Positions 1 to 12,520 of a stretch of 64,000 nt of DNA are shown here, piece by piece. The notes under the pieces are model-generated. The model ran no database searches. It saw only the letters and a program-made list of their open reading frames with translations, and had not been told where the DNA came from. The stretch is taken from assembly GCA_963969395.1 (NCBI GenBank), contig OZ017801.1:14327611-14391610 (forward strand). The letters run 5' to 3'. This DNA comes from Pseudoscleropodium purum. Lineage: Eukaryota > Streptophyta > Bryopsida > Hypnales > Brachytheciaceae. A program made the position numbers and the translations under genes. The first letter of the stretch is position 1; the number at the start of each line of letters is the position of its first letter.

Positions 1-1119
1 GTTACAGTGGGGCTTCAGATTGCAACATTTACCCACATACTGGAGTAAAAGCTTGTACTGTCAGTACTTGAAATTGGAGTCCCAGCTTTTCTACATGTCG
101 GCGTTGCCTTCGGGACTCACAGTAATAAATTGGCTGGTTGACTTTGGGGTCCAGACAGCCCAGGAACAAGGGGCGAACAGGCTCTTAACAATTCGTTCTT
201 CAAATTTTTTGGAAACAATTGGAGGTGACCTAACTTACTGCAAATTTAAAACGATTTGCGGTTTGTAGTATTTCTGGGAAATTGAGACCAAGGGGGATGA
301 CGGCCTGTCTTCCATGTTCTCAGTACATGCATAACTTCTCTGTGTTTTATGCCTCATTCTCATATGGCAAACAGAAAATTTCCTTTCTGTCACATTCTGA
401 CATATTCTCACAAATACGTCCTCAGGTGTACGTACATGATTGGATTGGACTTCTTCCAGTTAGAAGCCACCTATTATAAGAGATTTGGGGGCTCGAGCCA
501 TGTAATGCCAATCAAGCAAACATAAGCATTGACACTCACATGCACAGACAATCATGACTTAACTTGAGCAACTGTAATTCAAATTGAGAACAACTTTGCA
601 AAACTAGTTGTCCAGGAACCGCACAGAATATGCAAGGGATTCCTATTCATGCCACTTCAAAGGGTGCCCAACAAAGGCTCTTTAGAATGTTATTACCATT
701 CACTCCTTTCCAATAGCAAGTGTTCCAATTGTGAGAAATAAAAAGGAATATAAAAAAGAATTTAAAAAGGGTATGCAATAGCACACAAATGTAGAAAGTG
801 GGTCACTGAAACTTTGCACGATACCATTATTGCCGAAGTGCCTCAAAACATTCAATTATAAGACACAGTGATAAGTAAACTGGTCAGAAATAACAGACAA
901 TATAGACTTTGTCACACATGACATTACAGAAAGCCCAAATCAATTGAAAGCACCGAAACCAAAACCATCCTCCTACCAGGCCCGCAGGCCGGAACCTAGG
1001 TCCTCATGTACAGTACATAGAATCCTGAAGACATCCCTTATATCGCCTGGAGCACACTGTTTTATGACCTGAACGATACAACTGTGCTATTGCTGAGAGA
1101 CCTACATACGGTTGCTAAC
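1..1119. other. no gene recognised
   Basis: Only short open frames without recognisable motifs are present. The base composition is mixed, less AT-rich than the tract after 21 kb. It could be 3' flank or 3' UTR of the possible minus-strand gene that starts to the right, but nothing in the sequence proves this. Confidence 0.4.
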
Positions 1120-1858
1120 TTACTGCTCCTCGTCTGGATCTAATCTCCTCGTCAAAGTTGTGGGAGACTCATCCTTGTGAGCGGTTGCAGAGGACGACTG
1201 ACTGGTGAACAAGAGTGGAACCCGCCGAGAATACTCCGGAGCAGGATCCGAAGAGGAGCTTTCTGTCAGTCTGGAGTTTTCTGTCAGTCTGAAGGTCGGT
1301 CCGGGACTCTGCACATGCATCACAGCCAGCTAGGACCATAAAAGTGAAGAGGGAAAGGTGGACGGTCCGCGTTGGTCTGCACTTCAACACCGAGAACAGA
1401 AACTGTTTTGAGAGAGTTGACAACATTCAAACCCGGCACGTGGGAGTCCGTGTCAGGGTTAGAATCAAGGTTGAGGTTGAGGTCCGGCGAAGAAAAACGG
1501 AGTGGTCTCTCAACATCCATGCCTGTTTCCTTCACGTCCTGGGAAGCGGGAGTCTTGCTGCGGAGTCCCAACGGAGTCACTAGTAGTGGAATAGTTTGAA
1601 TGCTTGATTTTGATTTCCGGAACTTCCATGCCTGGAGAACCGTTTGCACTGTCGATCTTCCCCTTGACCTTTGCGCCTCACAAGTCTCCACTTGTGCCTG
1701 AAACTTTTCGTTGGTTGATGGTAAGCGGGCTAGCTGACGCTGCCAACAAGCGGGTTTTGTCAGAAAGCACACGGTCGTGCAATTTGTGGATGACTTTCCG
1801 GACGGCCTCTCTTGCTAGCATGCACAACTGCAACAGAATCGCAGTCCGGGCCGGTGTC
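1120..1858 (-). other. possible 3' exons of an unrecognised minus-strand gene
   Basis: Two open segments look more protein-like than their surroundings. The first (1858 down to 1678) follows a plausible acceptor, TGATGCAG, and encodes a charged helical stretch with heptad-like leucines, containing LAREAVRKVIHKLHDRVL. The second (about 1312 down to 1120) follows GTGCAG and encodes a Ser/Pro-rich tail ending LTRRLDPDEEQ and a TAA stop. They are in different frames and the donor joining them is not obvious. I recognise no family. This could equally be non-coding sequence; alignment of RNA reads would decide. Confidence 0.2.
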
Positions 1859-3590
1859 CTGCATCAGTTTAAGTAAGGTTGCGGAGATGAGATTTGCGTC
1901 CAATTAAGTGAAGGCAAAGAAAAATGTCATTGCTAGCTAGCTCTAGTGTCTTACCAACTTACAATCGACGGTTGCATAAAAGAAATGTAAGCTTAGGGTA
2001 CGAGGATCCGACAGATCGGATCTGATCCTCAAATTCTCATGATCGAACATCTCTGATCTTCTCCAAATGATCGTCTCGATCACTGGATCACCATTCATTC
2101 ACGTACAATCTTCGATTCGCACTGCATCTGCTGCAACACTAGCTGATCGAAAGAGAGTCATCAGAATTAACCTAGTTAATCCCAGAAGTCCAATCGCTCT
2201 AACTTCCCAAAACAGTAAACTCTGACAAGACTTTAGCATAACATCGCAACCACATCAATTGATTTCCGGCAACTTAACAATGCACTTAATTACCAAGTGA
2301 TTGATCGAGGCTCCTAGCTAGCTTGTCTATCAACACTGTTCCTCGTCCGCAACGAATAAGCTGAGTGTCTAGCAACATCATACCTGGGAGTCTAGGATGC
2401 AGCTAGAAAACACTGGAAATCAGTTTTAGACGGGGCAGTTCTGAAGCCAGTCGAAATTAGATCGTCGATAAACAAAATGCACTTTAGAGTACTAACGCCT
2501 TGGTACACCTTCGGCATTCAACACGCTTGAAATGCAATTGACATCATTGAGGTCTATGCTAGAAGAATATACGTAGAACATTTCAACACAAGGCTAGGGA
2601 ATAGTTCTACCATAGCAATCAAGTACAAGTGCAGAAGAAGGATAAGATTCTTACTTGAACTTTTGGAAGCGTACGTTAACTTTATAGTCTCTTTGAGCAA
2701 ATAATAATGATGAGTGATGATTGTCTCATCACACGACAAGCTTACTTGTGTCTGTGTGTTCAGTATCTTTGTCTTATGAGATTGGACTATCAAAGGTACT
2801 CAGACTGTTTGTATTAAATTTCAAAAAATAAAAATAAAATTGTAAATCATGAAGAATCAATTATTTTCTTTACATGTTAAATATCATTATAATTTTATAA
2901 CTTTTCATAATATTAAAATTGATAAATTTTCACAAAATGTATGAATTATTTTAAGATTATTGAATTCAAATGATATTAATACACACAAAAACATAAAAAA
3001 TTAATCATTCTATATTAAATGAAAAAAATTGATCATTTTATTATAATTGAACTGTTAAAAAACATACAAGCCATCTGAGCACCTTTGACAGTCCATTCTC
3101 ATACGTAACAAAGTTACAAAACACAACACACATACTATCACATTATTGTGTTTTGAAACATACATCATCCTGACAACAAAAAGATCACTATCAGTACAAA
3201 AGAAGTTGCGGCATTATCTTAACTAAACCACGAATAACTAGTTTTCAAATGTAGAATATATCACAAATAGATGATTGCATTATCTAACAAGATCAAACTG
3301 TTACCAAACAAATGTTGTAACATTCAGCTAGTGCCGTTGGTTAGTTGCAATCGGCAACATATCTTATAAAGAAAATCAGTCAGTTCCGTTTCAGATTTGA
3401 ATCCAGCAAGTGAGTGTAGCTAGAAAGCTAGTACTTCAGTTCTGACAAGAACTTACTTACGATCGTTACGCTGGTCACCGTGTCTGTGACGCACACGGCG
3501 TCGTGAGCCAGTGAGGATCATCTTCACCAAGCTAGTCATCAAGTGCGCATCATGAATGTGTTGCTCATGAGACCCAGGGCAAGCTAGCAA
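1859..3590. other. intergenic, no gene recognised
   Basis: The stretch holds many CTAGCTAG-type tetranucleotide runs, also common upstream of the GRAS gene, and an AT-rich patch around 2815-3060. No open frame with recognisable motifs was found on either strand. Confidence 0.4.
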
Positions 3591-3680
3591 GCTGATCGAT
3601 CTGCAGAATCAATTGCAGAAGAGGAGTCGAAATTGATGTTGGAGCCCGCTCTCCCAGCCATCCAAGAGGCGATGAAGACG
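3591..3680 (+). other. possible exon remnant resembling a dynein stalk segment
   Basis: This 90-nt open stretch follows a TAG and ends at a possible donor (ACG|GTAGTA). It encodes a charged helix containing LEPALPAIQEAMKTV, which resembles the conserved ALPAL-x-AM segment beside the microtubule-binding stalk of dynein heavy chains. No flanking dynein exons were seen, and a 30-residue match judged by eye is weak. It may be a gene fragment or chance. Confidence 0.12.
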
Positions 3681-5795
3681 GTAGTATGTACTGAGCGAAG
3701 TACGTAAACCTCCCTGAAAGCAAGGCTGTGGGCTGATGATCATATCCGTAACCACAGTTGCACCGAGAGCTTTTTGAATTGCGAGCAGTTGCCGGAACTT
3801 AAAATATCAAGAATCGAACATCATGTCTTGCTAGCTTGCAGGTGACAACTGATAGACGACAAGCAAAGGAGAGTCCTGGACGTGCTCCTGGATTGAAGCT
3901 AGTCCACTTGCAAACCCAAGTTGATAGGGACATGCGCAAAGCGTGCAACTATAAACAGCGTTTTCTGATGTTGTAGGCTGTCCGCCTTTCTGAACTGAAG
4001 GAGGGAGATGATCGGCGGGACCAGCAGAAATTTATCTTTATGGGCGGATTTCCTTTGCTCTCCAGACAACCAGGTGTCGTCCCCTATAAACTTTGCCGGC
4101 CTGCCTACAAAATGAGAGGACCACCGCAGCTAGCGAACGAATGCACTAACCGTGTCAACTTTTGTCAAGTGACCCAAGGTAAAGTATCCCCTGGGAATTC
4201 AGTTTAATTTGGTGCTGCCCTAGTAAACCGCATGTCAATTGGGGAACTAGCTTGCTGTGATTGTGATTGTTGCGTGTATGCTACATGCCGTAGCCGACCT
4301 GCTGTAGTGATATTCGTGGTGTTTTCCCCCTCTGCTCATTATTGGCTCCATCCTCGCTTTGTTGTACCCTGAACCAAGAACTCATCTTAGTTTATATTGT
4401 TTTTAGGACATCGCGCATATCACATTACCCCAGAAGTAGGAATCAGATCAATTAATTAATTTTTTTAATGTTTTGAAACCAGTGGAGGTCCTTCGTTGCA
4501 GATTCGTAACTGATGTTCTGAGCCAGATGGCGCCCACACTAAAGCTGGACCTTCTTGACTCCGCCTGGCGCAGTGCAGCCCTTCAAGTTTTGGAACAAAT
4601 GAAGGAACTTCGTTACAGATTCGTAAAGTTTCTTATTAGTTGCCATGATTAGGCTTTCACGTTAAAGCTGGGACTTTTTGTTTCTGATGGCTCAGGATAT
4701 CTTTTCAAATTATTGTTATATGTTTCGCTAGTTTCTGGCCCTACATGGTGGCGACCATGGACCGTGGATGCTTGCAAAATTTCCTGTCTCAAATCAGTTT
4801 GGTGGTTTTGTTCGTTATACATGCAACTACTGATACTTGGAACAAAAAAGTCAGATAAAGTCGCAGATACGGTCTAGGGTTTCAGTAATTTCCTACACTA
4901 CAGTAGCTAGCAAGCACTTGAAGTTAGATGACAGACATAAAATATACCAAATGACAGCAGACTTCTTACTCTTTGTCATTTTCTGATGAGTACCCTGTCT
5001 GCCAAATGTAGCAATTACGCTAGCACGATCGACCCTCATTGTCCACATCCGCTCCAAAGACTGTTTATGGCTTCCGTTGGCCGTTTGGTTTTAATGATAT
5101 GCACTCGTTCGTTTTCCCCCCTCCCCCCTAAACCTACTCATGGCCAGCTGAATTTTTCTTAGTTCTCATTTTTCAATTCTTCTTCAGAATAACTTTTTGA
5201 AACCCCCTCATCCGAAGACAAAAGTCACCGTACCAAGGCTCCAGTTGTAAGAACCTATAAGCTAGCTTGGACACCAAAGAATGATGCCCGATGTGAAAGT
5301 TTCACACAATGGAATCCTCACGGCACGGAAATACTTAATAACCAGTAGTCCTGAAAAAATCGTTCAAGTACAGACAACAGAAGTGAACCCTCGTGGGAGC
5401 ATGGTTGGCGGGGTTCTTCATCAGTACGACCACGGCGAAAGCCGAAAGGTACTTCCATTGTGCCATTACTGAACCTGTCCTGGCCATTGAATGCTCAAGT
5501 CTTCCCTTCTCCTGAACGCGTGCCGCAGAGTAGTGCAGGGGACCGGGAGGGAATACGACGGCAGTGGACGCACTCCCAAAATTCAAGCGTCGGCAAGTGT
5601 AACGTATAACGAATGGACGACGGCCCAGGTCCTTTAGGTTTTCATTAGGTGGCGAGTACTTTAATGGTCGAGTAATTGCGAGGGAACTGTTGCAGGCAGA
5701 TGACGACAGAGGCGCCCTGCTGCAGGCGCTCCAAGAATAGCCCTGCGGCCCTGCTGCTTGTTGACGGCATGCCACCCTTTGGCCATAGGAAGGTA
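3681..5795. other. intergenic or distal promoter, no gene recognised
   Basis: A CCTATAAA box lies near 4083, and a consensus-like donor (CCCAAG|GTAAAGT) about 95 bp further on, so a short leader exon is possible. No confident coding sequence was found. The longest open frames in the GC-rich part near 5.3-5.95 kb have no recognisable motif. Confidence 0.3.
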
Positions 5796-5806
5796 GCGCC
5801 TTATAA
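5796..5806 (+). promoter_or_regulatory. candidate TATA box upstream of the GRAS gene
   Basis: A CTTATAAGG sequence is followed about 30 bp later by a pyrimidine-rich, GC-rich patch, the spacing expected of a plant core promoter. If real, the GRAS transcript would have a leader of several kb containing introns. This is inference from base composition and spacing only. Confidence 0.2.
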
Positions 5807-8800
5807 GGGAGAGGCTCCCCGCCGGCTCCCCTTGCCCGTGTCTTCTGTCCGTCTGGGCATCGTCGTGGTGGTCGTCGTCTCGGCAGGCCTTTTGCTGCCC
5901 GGCTGGGGCGGCCGTCTCGCAAGCCTTGCGACGAAGTAGTAGCCCCATCACCAGTTAACTTAGCTACCTACCTACCTACGCATTCAAGGTAGTCTACGTC
6001 ATGCCCCGCCTTTAACATGAAAACGTGCTCGCGCTGTCCCAGTCTGTATGTGCCGTGACGATGTATAGCCGGAGGCCGTCACTAGATGGCCGGGTTACGT
6101 TGCTAGCTAGCTTCACGTATCTCGCGTGCGCTCGCGTTTGTGCAAGTTAGGTGACTTTGAGACTTTATTGTTATTGTGACTGAGACTAGGAAAAACTTCG
6201 ATTGCCCAGGCGTGATACGTGGCACGGCGAGGTTTTCTGTTTGGCCGCTACAGATTAGATGCTTGCTCCCGAGTTCTGTACTGAATCGCTGGATCGGATC
6301 GTTTGGAAGTAGGTCATCCTTCTGCGCATGCTGGAGATCACTTGATCATCAATGTAAGACTCGACCTAGCTAGTCTAGTCGCACCTAGTTTCCGATTGAG
6401 CTTTACCACGTGCATGCAGCAGCTAGTGGTGGAAAAAAGGTGTGATTTGATGTGGCTCTGTGCTTTGCAATTCGTCGTTAGAATCGCATCAATCCGCAAG
6501 ATGGAAGAATTTTGAGACTTTTCGTGATTTGGGGTGAAACTGTCAATGGCGCAAAATGCATTTTTTATCTCCCCAGCCTCGGTGATACCCAACCGTATAA
6601 GCATCTGGAGTTGTCCTTGCGAGTGTGGTTCGTTTTGGCGGCGGGCTGAGTGCCTTTTGTAACTAATAATTGCGAAAGATCGATCTCATGAGCCTATTTG
6701 ATTAGAATGGTATCAGTTCGATCAGTTTGTCGTTGCGGAACTGACGGAGCTGTGAAGAATATGTGTTGCTAACGATGACGGATGTGAGCGAGCTGTGCAG
6801 GAAATTGTTATTCTCACTAGCAAGCTGGTGCTCTTTAATTACATCAGGCGTTCAATTAGGGTACTCATCTTTCCCGGATCTAGAGGCTGTGAACCGGGAC
6901 TCTCGGATGTAACGAAGATCGAGCTACAATCACAATTGGCTATGCAATACGGCAGGTGAGTAATGCAGCTCCGCCTCTTGTTCATTCCTGACCCACTGCT
7001 GAAAGAATATCTGTTGATAAGAAACGCGTGGTCACTGATTTACTGGCCTGGTTGGCTTCACAGTACTGGGCATAGTTGATCGAGTTGCTCATCTGAAACA
7101 TTTTCGTGCGTGATGTATTTCTATTTAGAGACCTGGATATTATTTGTCAGTAAGTGATTTTTATGGTATTCGTGACGTTGGTGAGCGTGAGCGAACTAGG
7201 TCGTAAGCCAATTGCTATCAACCTCGCATTCGTTAAAGTGGCGCAGTTTCAGTCGACCGCCTGGAACCTCAGATCTACATCAGTCGCAGTTCTGAGAGCT
7301 CTGGCCCTGGGCACGTGAACGTCACAAGTCACAACTTTGACAGTTCGGCGATCTGAAACTCGCCATCTTTTTTATAAATATGAGTATCGATCAGCTTGTA
7401 ATTACCTGCATTCCCACACTAATTAGAATAACTAAAGGAATTTTCAGCCAACTGAATAAGTGCAGTTTCGGTGACTGACGAAGGTCCTGTTAATGGCTAA
7501 GGTCATGATTTTGTCTCATGCAAACCTACTGCAGAAGTTTCTGAGTATGTGATCTGTGACGAGTACTCTTGAATGAGCTGAAGGTGGTTTAAATTGACTT
7601 GACGCCTTTTTATCGCGAAATGGATGCCTAATGTATTGAGGGAGACTGCTAGTCTGTAGTTCCAAGATTGTGAGAGGCAGTCCTCGGAATGCTTTGAAGA
7701 TCCATGATCCGGCGCGGGCTTCAAGCTGATGTGCTATTTGAAAACCCCCTTGAATTACAAATCCTATAGAGTAGAGAGAAAGAGGTTCGTGATACGGTTG
7801 GAAGTGCTGCTAAGCTGGGCAAGCTATTGGCTGCCCCACTTAGGGTTCAATCAAGAATTTATGAAAGAAAGTTACGTAGGGGTTAATCTCAATGACCTTT
7901 GTTTTTTTGAAGTACTCTATGGTCTTCCAGTTAGAGGTACATTGTAAAGTGAACCCCGCCTTACGCTGCTCATTCTCTAGCCTTCATTCTCTATGGTATA
8001 CCTGGTTTGTGCTGCTAAATTTGATTTCCGACAGTTGTAAAAATGGCAGACAGAAGCATGATATCACATAATTGTCAAGCACTTGTCGTGATGAGTCCAG
8101 GCCTTCCATTAATCTTCCAACTTGATTTGCCTGTGAATTAGATTATGTTGATTCGCTTGTGATGAGCTTCAGCTTCAGCTTCTCCATGCAACCATGAACA
8201 GATTGGAAAGAAAGATGTGTATAAGAGCATTATACGTCGAGATGCAGACGTCGAAGCATTTTAAGGACTAGTTCACGAGCTCCAACAATAGTTCCATGTG
8301 CGAGAGGTTTCACTATTCTCTTCCCCAACTCTCAACCAGGTATCATGGTGAAGTATGCCAACTGACGATCGATTCACACATCGCATTTATTAATATAATT
8401 GTCAATACCAGTTAGTAATAAATCGATTCTTTAATGTTATCAATGTCGTTCTTTTGACATCTTGAGTGATGACTGACTGTGCTGTCAGAAGTAGTCCGTG
8501 AAGGACTTTACTATTATCACGTTAACTGAGAGTCCATTACAGAATTTGCTTATTTAAGTCTTATGTACGTCAATTACTTTGAGATGACTGCTCTGCACTC
8601 AAAGCACGTGCTTTTAGTTATTGCGTCTCAGTTGGATTGATTGATATATTTCACTGAGCTGGGCTAGCTAGCTTGATCCACATACTCTGGCGGTGTAGCT
8701 AGAATTTATTCGTTCTTCCTTTTGTAGAGATATTGTTCATAGAGCTGAATTATTTGCTCTTACAGGATCATGAATGATGGGCTTCAGGTTGACTAACTGT

Positions 8801-9469
8801 CTGACTTGTGGTCTGTATTAGGCCGACTTGCTCAATTACAGTACGTCTAAGTGGCGCTCAGTAATGTGGAAGCAGGACTGAGCAGCTGGACGAAAGGGGT
8901 GGAAATCGATTGACTGCTAGTTGTCGATTATTCTCCGCAATTGTTCTCCGCAATATAATTACATATCACTGACATTGGAAGACTGGGCCTCGACATCAAT
9001 TGCACATCACAGTTTTCGATCTGTACTCATCAATCGCAGCAATGGTTGGTTCTTAAGGCTCCTCATTCTCACCTTCTGTTTCGTAGAAGTTGAGTTTTGA
9101 GATCGTCTTTCATTTCGTAGATGACAACATTCTTGAATCAACCATTAATGGAAATTCCATAATCATTTAGTCGACCTGATGCAGAAGACTGTTTGTTCCC
9201 TGTTTTCAGCCCCGCACAACGTAACCCTAGAAAATTTGGGTTTTCTAGAATAACAAATGTGTTATGTGATAAAACTTCATCATGGATTGGATAAGCCATA
9301 AGAAGAATTTCCTTAGAGATTCGGCCAATGCACTCTTAGCTCTTTCTACCCCCTTTCGCACGTTAATTATCTCGTCAGAGTATTTTGTTTTTGCACAATT
9401 GTAGATGTATTATATGTGGCCAAAATTTACCTTGTTGACGTGCACATGCAGATCGGTCGACCTTAAATC
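5807..9469. other. upstream region or 5' leader of the GRAS gene
   Basis: No coding sequence with recognisable motifs was found on either strand. The stretch contains CTAGCTAG runs and moderate AT content. Leader exons may be hidden here, since the coding start at 9470 has no obvious TATA box immediately upstream. Confidence 0.35.
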
Positions 9470-12051
9470 ATGGTAAGTGTGAATTACGCATGTTGTACTT
9501 GACACTGAAGTGGTGAACGTCTTGAGAACAGAATGAACCAAATTAACCTTCGAAGTTGTTTTCTAATATGACTAATTCATGCGAGCTGTATGTTGCGTGA
9601 TGAACGTACTTACAGGACGAAAATGCCTGGACGGGGACGACAGCAGCCGGGGCGGAGGAGCTGCTGGTCCTGTTTGCGAACGCCATCAAGAACCGCAACC
9701 GCGTGGTGGCGAAACAGGCGCTGCAGGCGCTGCAGAAAATCTCCTCCCTGGACGGGGAGCTTCCTAGTGAGCGCGTCACCGCCTTCTTCCTCCGGGCGCT
9801 CGTCCTGCGAGCCGGCTCTTTGCTGCACGACCGCAACCTCATTCTTCCAAAAGAAGACCGGGACGAGGAGGAGGACGACGACGACGAGCTTCAAATGCAG
9901 GATCCTCCTCATCGTGAGTATTACTTACTCGTCCCTTTCACGCTCTAAAATGCATAGCCATATTCGTTAAAATTAAACGTCTAGGTATCGTGAAATTAAG
10001 TAAAACCTCGTTATGAGAAATAACCTGGATCTTAATTCCATAAAGGGGTTGTGCAGTCACGTTATCGGGCATAACCTTAACTGTTGGATCCTGTTCCTGT
10101 TCAGACATGCACAATCAAAGTCTCAATTCTAAAAAGGTACAATGCATAACGTTGAAGGAACTGCACGTTATAATTAATATCCTTCTCGATCCTTATCCAA
10201 TGAGCGATCGTAATCTGTGTAGAAATGGGCTCTATTGAGGTTATGGCGTATGTGCCGAGCTGAGGTTCCAGTCAGGCAACTGGTCAACTGCAGCTATTTC
10301 TCTGAAATCCACCATTTTGACGAAAAGTTCCTGCCAATCTCTAGAATGGTCATAATCGTTACAATGAATGAACGTGGTAACATGAAAGTAGAACCTCGTT
10401 CTCAGAAATAACATGCCATAGATTTTAAATAATTAAGTAGCAATATAACCGGACATAATCTCAATGACTGAATCTTGTTCAGTCATGTTGAATCAAGGGT
10501 CTAAGAAAGGCACCATACTTCGAAACTAACCTCATGTTTTGGAAAATAACATGTCTCTCCGTATGAATGATCACCATCCATATAGATATGGGCTCCCGTG
10601 AAGTTATGGCATACGAGTTTCAGGTTTCTGAACCTTCAAGTGCGCAGAGCTCTAAACACTAGCACTTGAATAGATCTGAAGTTCCAGGCACGCAACTGAG
10701 ACTGCGAAAGCTCTCAATGATATCCCGCCATTTTGACGAAAAGTACCTTCTAAGCCCCAGAATGGTCAAATGTAATCGTTGAAATGGTGTGTTACAGAGT
10801 GTCTTACATTAAAGTGCCTAGAGCTCTACAAAATAGGACTGTAGAGATTGGAAGTTTCTGTCAGATAACTGAAACTGCTCTGAAATCCGCCATGCTAACG
10901 AGTATATATATATAGATGAGGTTCAGACATCCATCTTAATTCCATGCTTCTGGCTGATTCCGCGCTTTCTCTGACATGAAACGAAATTGAAGGCTTTGAG
11001 TGCTAGAGCCTTGACGCTTATCTCTGTCTCTGTGGTATCAATATTGACAGAAATGCAATGGGCGGAGCGCTCGCTGGGCTTCAACGAGCTCACAAACCTG
11101 GTGGACATGACTCCGTTCTACCGCTTCGGCTTCGTGGCCGCCAACGGCGCCATCCTGGAAGCTTTCGAAGGCATGGACCGCGTGCACATCCTCGACTTCA
11201 GCACCTCCCACTGCATGCAATGGCCGACTCTCATCGACGCTCTCGCCGATCGCATGGACGGCCCCCCTCACGTCCGTCTCACCGTCTCCACCTGCGCACT
11301 TCCCACTCCACCCCGCTTGCACCCCACTTACGAAGACATTGGCCACCGTCTCACGCTCTGGGCTCGTGAGAAGGGCGTCCCATTCGAGTTTCACCTCCTC
11401 TCGCTCCCCTTGGAGTCTCTCCGCGTCACCGACATGAACCTCCGCGACGGAGAATCACTCGCCATCAACTGCAACCTCCGTCTACATTCCCTCGCAGACG
11501 AAACTCTAAACGAGAATATAGACATCACCAACACGCAACAGTCTTTGTGTCCCCGGGACAACTTCCTGCAACTCATCAGCGTGCTCAACCCGGTTGTGGT
11601 GACGATCTACGAAGAAGACTGCAACGCGACGTCCACGGATCTGGTATCCCGTCTGACTGAGAGCTATAACCACGAGTGGATCCCTTTTGATTACCTCGCG
11701 ACGTACGGCAGTCGTGGGCGTCACGAGCATGAGCGCGACGTCGGGGAAAGGATCGAGAATGTGTTGGCTTGTGAAGGCGTGGAGCGGATCGAGCGGTTGG
11801 AGTCGAAGGTAATGTGGTTGCAGAGGCTGAGGAGGATGCACTTTCGGAATGTGGCTGTGAGTGAGGATGTGACGGCCGCGTTAAGGGAGATCGTTGGGGA
11901 TTATGCGGTGGGGTGGGGAGTCAAGCTGGACGAGGATGATGTGCAGATTCTGTCGTGGAAGGGACATAGCTTCGCGTTTGCTAGTGCGTGGGTGCCGGTG
12001 GCGCCTGTCGGCTCTAATCCTCTCAAGCTTAGCTACTTACACTTACAGTGA
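9470..12051 (+). CDS. SCL32: GRAS transcription factor, SCARECROW-LIKE 32 type
   Basis: Nuclear GRAS-family regulator. Exons in my model: 9470-9472 (the ATG alone, before GTAAGT), 9616-9913 and 11051-12051, giving 433 aa. Donor GTGAGT (9914) and the acceptor ending GACAG (11050) keep frame, a codon being split C|AA. Residues 2-100 carry the first leucine-rich region (EELLVLFANAIKNRN, VTAFFLRALVLRA) and then an acidic Asp/Glu run. Exon 3 holds the VHIID motif as VHILDFS at about residue 145, followed by THCMQ-like SHCMQWPTLIDAL, then PFYRE- and SAW-like parts ending WKGHSFAFASAWVPV at about 403-417. The order and wording match SCL32 proteins, which lack the DELLA motif. GRAS proteins act by protein-protein contacts in the nucleus; the target here is unknown. 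The start is inferred: no ATG in exon 2 precedes the conserved region. A truncated duplicate of its 3' end lies directly downstream. Confidence 0.88.
10001..10905 (+). repeat. diverged tandem repeat inside GRAS intron 2
   Basis: Two long diverged units, roughly 10001-10388 and 10389-10800, share AACCTCGTT...GAGAAATAAC, ATGGGCTC...GAGGTTATGGC and CCATTTTGACGAAAAGT in the same order. A third, partial unit (about 10811-10905) repeats the end of the motif series. The array fills most of the 1137-nt intron 9914-11050. No function is evident; it is an intron-length expansion by tandem duplication. Confidence 0.7.
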
Positions 12052-12520
12052 ATTGCATAAGAACGATTGAATTATATTTTTGCAGCGTGATAACATAGCT
12101 ATCGATTCTATACAATTCTCAAAATTATGGGAAACAATAATAGTGACCCATACTTCTTACTTCAATTTTTTATCAGATTGTTGCTCTTGAAATCGTTCCA
12201 TCTACGAGAGTTTATGAGTCGAAGCTGGACGAGGATGATGTGCAGATTCTGTCGTGGAAGTGACATAGCTTCGCGTTTGCTCGTGGCGTGGGTGCCAGTG
12301 GCGACCGTCGGCTCTAATCCTCTCAAGCTTAGCTACGTACACTTACAGTGGTCGAATTGGACTCGATTAAATCATATTTTTGCAGCTAGATAGCTAGATA
12401 GTGATCAATTTAGTAGAATTTTCGGAACTACTGGACTCAATGGTGACCCATATGCATGCTTCTTACTTCAGATTTCGATCAGATATATTGTTGCTCTTTC
12501 AATTCGTTCCATCTAAGATC
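11917..12520 (+). repeat. tandem duplication of the GRAS gene 3' end
   Basis: Unit 1 (about 11917-12210) holds the last ~45 codons, the stop codon and the 3' flank of the GRAS gene. Unit 2 (about 12211-12520) repeats them in the same order, from AAGCTGGACGAGGATGATG through TTTTTGCAGC to GTTCCATCTA. The coding part of the two units is nearly identical while the flank has more changes and small indels. Confidence 0.88.
12211..12520 (+). pseudogene. broken duplicate of the GRAS C-terminus (SAW region)
   Basis: The copy of the C-terminal SAW segment carries TGG AAG TGA where the parent gene has TGG AAG GGA, so it stops inside the SAW motif, and it has a one-base insertion further on (GCTCGTGGCGTGG against GCTAGTGCGTGG). 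It has no start or upstream GRAS sequence. It lies after the parent stop codon, so it is most likely untranslated and could be part of the parent 3' UTR. Confidence 0.8.

Noticed and set aside
1320..1772. 150-codon open frame on the minus strand
   Set aside because: It has no ATG start and no known motif. A coiled-coil-like segment in another frame covers part of it, so I kept only a low-confidence gene region.
5335..5922. 195-codon open frame on the minus strand
   Set aside because: It lies in a GC-rich patch where stops are rare by chance. Its composition is dominated by Arg, Pro and Ala, with no recognisable motif, and other frames in the patch are open as well.
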